Below, in pieces: positions 11,996 through 20,800 of a stretch of 43,720 nucleotides of DNA (position 1 is its first letter; the number at the start of each line of letters is the position of its first letter). The position numbers were made by a program, and so were the translations under genes. Origin of the DNA: Allomyces arbusculus (lineage: Eukaryota > Blastocladiomycota > Blastocladiomycetes > Blastocladiales > Blastocladiaceae); the NCBI GenBank assembly GCA_027604705.1, contig JADHYV010000114.1:1-43720 (forward strand), read 5' to 3'. Under the pieces are notes generated by a model, which made no database searches, was not told the DNA's origin, and was given only the letters and a program-made list of their open reading frames with translations.

Positions 11996-13201
11996 ATGCC
12001 CCCACTGATCACGCCCACGACGCACGCGCCCCTTGCAACTCAGCTGGCAGCCGCGCTGCCCTTCCCTCCGCCGCCCACCGCCAGCAAGCCAAGCCAAGTC
12101 CGGCCCATACCGCACCCGCACGACCACCTGGACCATGCCGACAACGCCTACCCACTGCACCACCACCACCACCGAGCCGCACTCTCGATCCCGGCCCTGG
12201 CCCTCACCTTGGCCACCATTCTCGCCTCGCTCCTGCTTCCACGCGGCTACACCGACGTTGCTGCGCTCCCCATTGCCACGGCCCTGATCGCCGTCTTTGG
12301 CATCCCGCACGGCGCCGTCGACCACAAGCTCTTCTACGAACATGCTGCAGCCCATCTCGCCCTCGTCGACCACGACAAAAAGCACCGCGCGTGGTTTACC
12401 AGTCCGCAAGTGCGCTTCTACACCGGCTATCTTGGCCTGATGGCAGTGCACGCGCTCTTTTGGATCGTGCATCGCCCGACAGCATTCGCCGCGTTTCTCG
12501 CGCTCGCCGTCTACCATTTCGGCCACGGCGACTTTGAGTACCTCGGACCCGACGCGGCGCGCATTCCGCACTCGCTCGCCATATCACGAGGGCTCGTCAC
12601 CATTACCCTCATCGCCTGCGCGCACCCGAACGCCACGTTTCCCGTCATGGAAGCCGTCACAGGCGTGCACTTCCTGCGCGCCGACGACTCCACTGTGCGC
12701 GTCGTGACCGCGGCCGCGTGCGCAGTCGCGGTCCTCCAGCATCTGCTCTACCTCGCCGCCATCTCCTCGTCCCACCCGCGCGCCTTCACAGCCACCCAAG
12801 TCGCGAAAACCCTCGCCCTCACGTTACTCTTTACCACAGCGCACGCCTACCTGGCCTTCAGCGTCTACTTTGCCGCCTGGCACTCGGCCGAGTTCTTTGT
12901 CTCGGTGACTTCCTACTTCGGGTGGTCGGCCGCACGCACCGCGGCGAAAATGGTGCCCTACGCGCTACCGGTCCTCGGGGCCGTGGCCGCGGGCGCGATC
13001 ATTGGGTTGCCCAACAACGCCGACATCGTCTTGTGGCGCGCGTTTCTTGTGGTCGTTTCGGTCGTGACGACGCCGCATGTCGTGTTTCTCGAGGCGTTTA
13101 CGCGCCATCGGGCGAAATTCGCAACGGCGGCCGCGCCGGCCGAGTCGGTGGCAGCGGTCGGGTGGAGGGGAAAGGACGCTCGGAGGATGGCGCACGCGTG
13201 A
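11996..13201 (+). CDS. blh: Brp/Blh-family beta-carotene 15,15'-dioxygenase homologue
   Basis: The family cleaves beta-carotene centrally into two molecules of retinal, using a membrane-embedded non-haem iron centre. Known mostly from bacteria and haloarchaea that carry rhodopsins. 401 residues, no intron. Family motifs in order: GIPHGAVDH (102-110), YHFGHGD (173-179), YFAAWHSAEF (291-300) and TPHVVFLEAF near the C-terminus. Six or more hydrophobic segments fit an integral membrane protein. The first ~60 residues are a Pro/His-rich extension not usual in the family. In bacterial Blh the third motif carries two ligand histidines four residues apart; here His296 is kept but position 300 is Phe, so iron binding may differ. 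Start: ATG at 11996, preceded by CCACC, a good Kozak context. The open frame extends upstream but that part has no family similarity. Transfer from a prokaryote is possible given the missing introns. Activity is not proven. Confidence 0.82.
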   Translation: MPPLITPTTHAPLATQLAAALPFPPPPTASKPSQVRPIPHPHDHLDHADNAYPLHHHHHRAALSIPALALTLATILASLLLPRGYTDVAALPIATALIAVFGIPHGAVDHKLFYEHAAAHLALVDHDKKHRAWFTSPQVRFYTGYLGLMAVHALFWIVHRPTAFAAFLALAVYHFGHGDFEYLGPDAARIPHSLAISRGLVTITLIACAHPNATFPVMEAVTGVHFLRADDSTVRVVTAAACAVAVLQHLLYLAAISSSHPRAFTATQVAKTLALTLLFTTAHAYLAFSVYFAAWHSAEFFVSVTSYFGWSAARTAAKMVPYALPVLGAVAAGAIIGLPNNADIVLWRAFLVVVSVVTTPHVVFLEAFTRHRAKFATAAAPAESVAAVGWRGKDARRMAHA

Positions 13202-13879
13202 TCGGTGATTGAGTGCGGAATTGATCAGAAGGTGGGGAGGGAAGACTGAGTGGGGGGCGCCGAGGGACTGGACGACACGACGCAATAGCAATTAGATATC
13301 AAATTCATCTGACGAACACACGTCGCAATCGCGCCGGCCCTTGTCCTCAGCGATCAAGCGCGCAAACGGCCTGGTTCACGTTTAGCACCGCCCATGGCCG
13401 CACCGCCGGTTGCCCTGCCGTGCGGGGCGGCCAGTTCGCAGCCACATCTGTCAGTTGACACGCGAAGATGCGGGCACCGAGATGAGGGGCCCAAAAAGAA
13501 TGAGAGAGAAATGGCCAAGTCCTTTGATGTTTGGCGGCCAGGCGCGGTCACGTTGGCCATATTTGTTGGCCCAGATCACTTTACTGCCATTTGTGGCAAG
13601 CAAGTGCCCCTCCACGACCAACACTCGTCCTCTCCGACGACCGCCGGCCCCATCCCATCTGACGACGGCACGACATCGCCACTGCCGTGCGCTCCCCGCA
13701 GCAGCCGCACTCAGCTCCACTCGATTGGCCGATCCCCTCAACTCACGCAGCGCGCGCACCAGCAACCCAGCCAAGGCCCGCCCCGACGTTAGATCAGCCT
13801 ACAACAGCAATCTCTCGGCGCGATTTCTCTCCACACTACAACATCCCCGCACTGCACTGAACCTCCTCGCCCGCACACG
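13202..13879. other. Intergenic, upstream of the G-alpha-like gene
   Basis: 678 bases between two plus-strand genes. The last ~150 bases before the ATG are C-rich with CAAC/CAC runs, as in many 5' leaders. A short open frame at 13394-13792 has no recognisable domain. Nothing else seen. Confidence 0.45.
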
Positions 13880-15605
13880 ATGAGCCTCGACGCCGGCGGC
13901 GGCGTCGATCCGACGACGCTCTCCAAGGACGAGCAGCGCAAGCGGTCGGCGCGCATCGACAAGATGCTGCAAGCGGAGGCCAAGGCGCGGCACACCAAGG
14001 ACTGGCGCCGCATCCTGTTGCTCGGCACGAGCGAGTCGGGCAAGTCGACCGTCCTGTACGCAGCCCTCCGAGCGTCCGTTTTGACCGGCACGAGCGCGCT
14101 TCCCCTCACGCCCCCGACGTTTGATAGAAAGCAAATGAAGTTGATCCACAACGGCCACTTGTCCGACTACGACCAAGAACAGTGGCGTGTCGTGCTGCAA
14201 TCGAACGTCTTGCAGGGCACTTGCGAATTGCTCGCGATCGCGCACGCGCAACACGTCGCATGGCCCGACGACGTCCTGGTGCGCCGCGCTTCCGTCCCTC
14301 ACCACACCGATGGCCCGCTGCGCGACGCTCACGTTCGCTTGTCGACGGGTAGCCGCACGCCGACCTGATCGAGTCGCTCACGCCCGCCGAGTACCTCAAG
14401 CCGCCACGGCCGTTACCGAACGACTGGGTGGCCGCCGTCAAGACGGTATGGCAGGATCCGGCGTTCTTGGCCGTCTACGAGGCGCGGCAAAAGCACCCGG
14501 TGCTGGATTCGCTCGACTAGTATGTCGATCTCCCTGCCTACACGGCGCACGGCGCGGCACAGCGGGGACCTGACTGGACGCTCGTGGATAGCATCTCGGT
14601 GCACCTCGATCGACTGTTGGAACCGCAATTTCAGGTGACCAATGACGATATTTTGCGCGGGCGGCAGGAGACCAAGTCGGTGTCGGAGACGCAGTTGGTC
14701 ATGGTGCGTTTGATTGCCCACCCCAAGCGCACGCCCGATCGATCACGTCGCTAACGTCCCGGATCGTGTCATGCCAGGGTGGATTACCGTATAAGGTCTA
14801 CGACGTACCAGGATCCAAAAAGGACCGCGGGACTTGGGTGCGCTTTGCGTTGAAGTTGCACGCCAGATCGGGTCGTGGTGCTGACGCCTGTGCCCCTCTC
14901 CACGCTCAACCAGATCCCGTTCTTTGATGACGCCAACGTGTCGGTATCCCTTCTTACCAGTGCGTCGCCACGCCGGCCCGCTCACTGACGCTCATCGACT
15001 TCCACCCGCGGCAGGATTCTGTTTGTCGTTGCGACCACGTCCTATGACCAGCCGTTACGCGACGACCCGCGCATCAACCGCATGCAAGAGGCGCTTTCTG
15101 TCTTTGAGACCATTGTCAACAACAAGCTGCTCGCGCACACCGCCATCATCCTATTCCTCAACAAGGTCCGTGCCAACCCCCGACCGAGCTCGTTCTTCCC
15201 GATCCTCTCTCACCCTCTCGCTCTCGCCCCCCCCCCCCCCCCACCCCCTCCCCCCTCGCAGGTCGACATGCTCCCGGACAAACTGCGCCGCTCCCCACTC
15301 ACCGCCAGTTTCCCGGACTTTGCGACCGAAGCCACCGCCGCCGGATTGGACGTGACCACGGCGCAGCAATCGCCCGACGCGGTGCTCAAGTATATCGGCA
15401 AGACGTTCTATTACCTGAACAAGGCCAAGGACCGGAAATTGTACGTGCACCATACGTGCGCAACGGATACGCGGCAGGTCAAGGTGGTCCTGGCCACGGT
15501 GAACAAGATTATCTTGAAGCTGAACCTGCAAATGGTGCGTTGAATTCGGTAGGGGAGGGGGGGAGGATGGGGGCTAATGGCGGCTAATAGGCGCAGATCG
15601 ATTAG
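13880..15605 (+). CDS. Divergent heterotrimeric G-protein alpha subunit (possible pseudo-GTPase or decaying gene)
   Basis: G-alpha subunits carry receptor signals by GTP binding and hydrolysis. Exons inferred from GT..AG joins: 13880-14055, 14128-14278, 14353-14703, 14778-14837, 14914-14939 (26 bases), 15015-15165, 15262-15534, then either stop at 15543 or splice to ATC-GAT-TAG at 15597-15605. The chain reads RILLLGTSESGKST-VLKQMKLIH (P-loop), LRGRQETKS (switch I), PYKVYDVPGSKKDRGTW (switch II), NVILFVVATTSYDQ, FLNKVDMLPDKL (NKxD) and TCATDT. Key residues deviate: switch II reads DVPGS where DVGGQ is normal, so the catalytic Gln is Ser, and the switch I Thr that helps bind Mg is Lys. No Gly at position 2 for myristoylation. 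A TAG at 14518 lies in frame within LDSLD-stop-YVD; a 63-base intron 14500-14562 (GTGCTG..ACAG) would remove it but also a conserved segment. So the gene is either functional with that splice, or dying. Confidence 0.65.
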
Positions 15606-16169
15606 AATGACTTGGCGTGATTCCGCTGGAGCGGGATGGGATCGCGCTGTTCGGCGCGGTAGGCGCGACGGTGCGTGCTAGGCGGTACGGGGAGGAGGAG
15701 TGCGAGGGTGGAGAGTGGGCGGACGGGCGGTGTGGGTGTGCGGGGACGACTTGATGGCGAGGAAGGGCGGAAGGTAGGTAGCAGTAACGAATACATCTAG
15801 TTAGCGTAGCCAGCCGAATCCATCCAAATCCAAAACACTTTGTCTCTTCTGGCCCATCCATTAGACCACGGCCAACGTGTAGATTGGGCTCTGGAACCTG
15901 TGGGGAGGTGGGGTGGGTGGAACAGATCGACAAGTACAACTTGTTGTGATCCGACCGTCGCGGCGCTCGAGTCAGGTTCGCTGCCGGGGTGGCGCGGCAC
16001 GTGGTGGAGAATCGGTGGAAAGGTCGCGCAGGTGAGTAGGGAGTGCAGCGGAGACGACTTGATGGGGACGACCTCGTCGACCGAAAGGAGCGGGGAATCT
16101 ATTCAGCAAGCCGTCGCCAGCCCAACACATCCAACCAGAGCACTTCATCGTCTTTTCTAAAACAGCCCC
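15606..16169. other. Convergent intergenic region (G-alpha-like / Dsc3)
   Basis: Holds the 3' ends of two convergent genes. Two stretches, about 15747-15850 and 16050-16158, share GACGACTTGATGG at their left ends and a similar CAGCC..ACATCCAA..TTTTCT-like right end, suggesting an old degenerate duplication of about 100 bases. No gene recognised. Confidence 0.4.
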
Positions 16170-17102
16170 TTAATTGATTAACCACAACACGCCAAACGCC
16201 GCATTAATCACGACCCCAACCACCATCCCAATCTGCTGCCTCCTCGAGAACACCCCCGGCTCCACGACCACCAGCAGCACCAGCATTCCGAGCACAAACC
16301 CCAAACTAATCCCGGCCAACGACTCTTTGAACGCTGCATTCTCGGAAAGCTCCACGTGCGCGGCATCGCGGTCATTCGCACCAGACCGTCCCTCCATCCA
16401 CTGGTCCTCGAGCCGCGCCTGCTCGTCTGGGGATGCGTCGGTGGACCCGCGTAAGGCATGGAATTCCCGTCGGAAGGCGGCAATGTCGGCGGGTGAGAAG
16501 CCACTGTCGGCAAGGAGGTCGAAGCCGCGCGGTGGTGGCGCGGTGGAGGTAGAGGTGGAAGGGGAGGTAGGGGCGGCGTTGACGCTGTGCAGCCGTGGAG
16601 ATCCGGGCGCCGAAGATGGTGGCAGTGGTGGCGTAATATCTGAGACGGCACAGTGCAGGCACACGGCGTCGATCAAGTCTGGTACTGCGGTGGTCGATGC
16701 GGCGGGAGCGTCAGGTAAAGCTCTTGGTAATGGCGCGCCATCGACCAACAGCGGCGTCCGGTCGTCGAGCACCGCCTCCACCTCCTCGCCGTCCTTTGCC
16801 AGCGTCGGCGACGGCGGTCGTGCCAGTTCCACTTCGTCGAGCACATCCGTCTCTTCCGCGAATAGCGGTCTCGGGACTTTGGTCACGAGCAAGCGCGGCT
16901 TGTGCGACTGTAACGGCGCGTCGGGTGGGCCCAGGATTGACCCGCCGTGCACAAGCCGTAACCGTTTGCCATGCAGGTCTGGGAACCGCGACCGTAAAGC
17001 TGCGTCGACGTGTGAGAGCGGGCGGCTCCAGGTGGTCGGGAATTGGAAATCGCGGCCGTCGGAGAGCTTGACAAGGACGACCACGGGGAGGTTGGTCGAC
17101 AT
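16170..17102 (-). CDS. dsc3: DSC E3 ubiquitin ligase complex subunit 3 (Dsc3-like)
   Basis: Dsc3 is a membrane subunit of the fungal Golgi/endosome DSC E3 ligase, which works with the rhomboid Dsc2 in SREBP processing and membrane protein quality control. 310 residues, single exon. N-terminus is a ubiquitin-like fold (about 5-80): VVVLVKLSDGRDFQFPTTW, then GKRLRLVHGGSILG. The middle is a Ser/Pro-rich linker. The C-terminal Dsc3 domain has GFSPADIAAFRREFHAL and LEDQWMEG, then two membrane helices around SLGFVLGMLVLLVV and QIGMVVGVVINAAFGVLWL separated by EPGVFSRRQQ, the family hallmark. The order UBL, linker, domain, two helices matches the family and the length is close to normal. Convergent with the G-alpha-like gene and divergent from the first receptor. 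Start: ATG at 17102, the first in the frame and in front of the UBL. Confidence 0.85.
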   Translation of the reverse strand: MSTNLPVVVLVKLSDGRDFQFPTTWSRPLSHVDAALRSRFPDLHGKRLRLVHGGSILGPPDAPLQSHKPRLLVTKVPRPLFAEETDVLDEVELARPPSPTLAKDGEEVEAVLDDRTPLLVDGAPLPRALPDAPAASTTAVPDLIDAVCLHCAVSDITPPLPPSSAPGSPRLHSVNAAPTSPSTSTSTAPPPRGFDLLADSGFSPADIAAFRREFHALRGSTDASPDEQARLEDQWMEGRSGANDRDAAHVELSENAAFKESLAGISLGFVLGMLVLLVVVEPGVFSRRQQIGMVVGVVINAAFGVLWLIN

Positions 17103-17876
17103 GGTGGTGGAGGGGGTGGGTTAACAGCAGGCGTGGGCGAGCGGGTCGGAACGTGTCGTGTGCGGGCGTCCACGTGCAGTGCAGCTAGTTGGGAGAAGTT
17201 GGCGCGCAGGGTGGGGCCGTGAAGGCGATGGTCAACGGCGACGATGTTGACGGAGTTGGGGACTTGGCAAGCGAAGCGGAAGCGTCGGCGCCTCTGGCTG
17301 TATTCGCGTCGCGGTCACGTTGTCAACATCGCAGCCCAAATTGCAAACGACAAAGTGATATGTCGACGGCATCGCACCCAGCGACAGCTGCTCGACAGGA
17401 CGCTCATGGCACGCCAACACGCGCATCACCGGCGCGACCGCGCGCCACCATGTGCTGCAATAACCATGTCAGCCACGACGACAAGGAGCAGCCTGCAGCG
17501 CCGTACCCCGAGCGGCCTTGGCGCGCCGCATGCGAGCAACTTAGTTCGCCCACGAGCCCACCCCGACCACAACAATTCCGAAAACGCGACCGACACGACA
17601 CCAGATGCCAAGCGGTGTCGGTTCTCCACTTGCCCGCGATTCCCCTGGCCATGTCCCAGCCAAACTCGACCTGCACCTGCATCAGCAACTGCGCTTGCTC
17701 GAAGTTTTCGGCCAGCACGCCGTGATCGGCCACAACAAGAAGATGCACCAGATCAACGATTCGCCAGCGACGCCAAGAGCCTTGTCCACCACCATCCCCG
17801 AAGATCTACGCGAATCCGACGACGCGGTGGAACACCGCTGATCCTATCCTGGTCGGCCTGGGCGCGACTCGCCGTA
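17103..17876. other. Divergent intergenic region, possible 5' exon of the first receptor
   Basis: 774 bases between the Dsc3 start and the first usable ATG of receptor copy 1. A frame open from 17244 runs into the signal peptide of the receptor, and the peptide SWSAWARL just before ATG 17877 has a relative SWQAWSRL in copy 3. The true start may therefore lie upstream, perhaps in a separate exon. Otherwise no gene recognised. Confidence 0.4.
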
Positions 17877-20800
17877 ATGGCCCTAGCCCTGGCGTTCATG
17901 GCACACGCCGTTCGCGCCGATCTGATATTTGCGTCGTCGTGCGACTTGAGGTTCAAGTTTTCTGCCGCCCTCGTTTGGTTCGCCACCACGCGCTTCGTCC
18001 ACTTCACGTCTGGACTGACCTCCCAGATCCGCCAGCAAATCATCGGCCACCATGAACATAGGCATTCACGAAGGCATCCGCGCCGCCTTTCACGAAATCA
18101 ACGGTGTTGGCGGCGTGCGCGGCCAGAACCTCACCTTTATCGCGATCGACGACGGCTACGACGTGACGCGGTCGGTGCAAAACATTCAGGCGCTCATGCA
18201 GAATTACTCGCTCGTCGGCATCTTGTCGCCGTCGGGAACGTTCGTGTTGTCTTTACGTTGCATCGGTCTCGCGAATGCATCCTGATCCTTCGCTCACGCT
18301 GCTGGCCGAATTCAGAAACGCCATGTCGGCGTGGATCCCGCTGGCCAAGAACCGCTCGATTCCCGTCTACTTCATGAACTCGGGCACCACCACGTTCCGC
18401 ACCCCGTTTGACCGCTCGCTGATTCATTTGCAAGTCTCGTTCAATGACGGTAGGTCATGTCTACCCAGAGCCTCCGCACGTACCTCTACCTTCTGTTCCT
18501 GCCCGCTGACCTTATTCTTCCCTTGTTAGAGATCATGACGCTACTTAACTATGCGTTCCAAGAGCTGTTCCACCGCCGCATCGCCATCGTCTACCAGGAC
18601 GACTTGTTTGGCGGCACCTGCTTTGCCAACGCCGTGACCGCCCTCAACCGCGTGGGCTTGTCGCCCTGGGCCGTCGGCAAGTATCCGCCCCAAGCGCAAA
18701 ACGTGACCTCGGCACTCGATACGCTGCTCCCCGTCGGCACGAAACTGCCGCAAGTGATGCTCGTGTGCGGTCTGGCGCCGCAAGCGGCCAGTACGTGCCA
18801 TCCGTTCTTTCTCGAGTAATTCCACCATCACGCTCCACGTGGTCCTCACCGACGTGATCGCTTTCCCCGTCAGTGGTTATTTCGGGCTTTCACGCGCGCA
18901 CGTCGGTCCTATCTGACTTCCTTCTCCTCTCGGTGGCCACGGTCCAGGAAGTGCAAGATTTGCTTGGCCCAACCGGTAACTTTGCCAACCTTTTCTTTGC
19001 ATCGTCCACGCCGGACCCGCACGACACGGCCAATCCACTCGTGTACGTACGCAAGTTTGGAACGCGAACGACTGCTTGCTGTCGTCTTGCCTCATCCATT
19101 TGCGTTTGGTGGTGTAGATCCAGGGCCCGCCAAGCGCTGGCTGCCTACAATTCGAGTCTCGGGATGCCGCTGCACGGCCACATCTTGGGGTACACGGCCG
19201 GGCGGTTGCTGCAGCAGGCGCTGTGTACGTTCATCTCTGACATGATTGCCTTTTATTCCCATGGCACTTATCATGCTACGCCCTCAAAGTGCGCATCGAC
19301 TCGGCCACACCCATCACCGCGACTACGCTCAACGATATCTTCATGTCGACCTCCATGTTCAATGTGGACGGCCTGCAAATTGGCCCCTACTCTGATTCGG
19401 GCGTGACCGCGTGCAACCAAGGCCTCCGCACCGTCTGGATGGCCCAGCTCACGGCCACGTCCTGGATCGGGCTCCCGCGCGGCACTTTTTCCTGGACCGG
19501 CTGCCTCGCTGATCCGTCGTCGCTGTCGCTGCCGATTTTGTGGGGCACGCTGCTCTCGCAGCAGGACCCTGTCGAACTCGCCTTCCAGGAGGGCGTACGT
19601 GCGGCATTCCAGACGGGAATTCGTGGGACCGAGATGAAACTGGTCGTCGGCGACGCGTCGACGTTCCCGGCGTGGATGGACGAGTACCAGCTGACGGGGC
19701 TCGTGGGCGTGACGGGCGACATGGTTTCGGGCCCGTCGCTCACGCTGCCGACCCTCATCGATTCACTTGGCATGCGGCCCGTCGTCGGCGTGCTCTCGGG
19801 CGTCGCAGCGTTTTACTCGAACGACTCGCAACGCACGCTCTTGCCGCAGCGCGCGTCGTACTTGACCGAGTTTTACGCGGTCTTGCAAACGGTGCTCGAC
19901 GCGGGTTCGTCGCACGTCGGTGTTTTATGCATGGCCGACTTAGCCGCGGCGAGAGCGTGCGACGATGCGGCCACAGCGCTCAACGATATGAAGATGCGTC
20001 CCGCGTTTGTCGCGTCGGTCCAGGCGAGCAACTTCTCGTGGCCCGTCGTCGCGGAGCTGCTGACGTCAATACCGCGGTTCGATGACGAGGCCGCCAATCT
20101 GCCCGCGCAAGCCGTTCTGTTTGTTGGGCGCGACACGACCGTACTGCGGTACTTGCTCGAGATGTCGGCGCAGCAGGGGTTCGCCGATGTGGTTTGGACC
20201 GCTGGGTCGTACGTGGACGTGCCGGTCGCCGATCCACAGCTGATAACTGTTGATGTGGTCCCTCCGCGGTCGACTCTGTACCAGGAGTTCTATACGGCGC
20301 TCGATGCGGCCGGGGTTATCACGAACTCGAGTAATGTGGCAGCGAATGCGGCGGCCGTACAGGGGTACCTCACGGGATCGATGATCATTTTGGTACGGCG
20401 CATTCGATTGCATGAATGTGAGTGCACCGACCCTGATGTATTTGTTTTCCGACCAACAGACGTCCAACAATTTGGCCTCGCCGTACTCGGGCACCGACTT
20501 TACCCGCAGTATCTACTTCATGATGCGCGTCACAGCGAATGAGGTTGAGATTGGCCCGTTTACAGACGCGTCTGAATGCGACGGCACGCACACGTGCCAG
20601 GCGTGCCGACACGGCCAGAGCACCGTGTTTGTCACCGCGTTCAACTCGTCAATCATCTCGCACCGGTTTCCCGAATGTGGGCCGACGCCGGCAGCGCAAG
20701 CCCGCACATGGCCGTCCACCTGTTTGATACGGTCGCGGTACGGCATCGAGCTGATCCGCGGCATTGATCGTGGGATGCGGGTCAGCGCGGTCGGCACAGT

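Noticed and set aside
15227-15242. C-run before TCGCAG as a regulatory or quadruplex element
   Set aside because: It lies in the polypyrimidine part of an intron next to its acceptor, and homopolymer length is error-prone.
17244-17876. N-terminal extension of receptor copy 1
   Set aside because: Open in frame but basic, low complexity and without a counterpart in the other copies; kept only as a possible 5' exon area.
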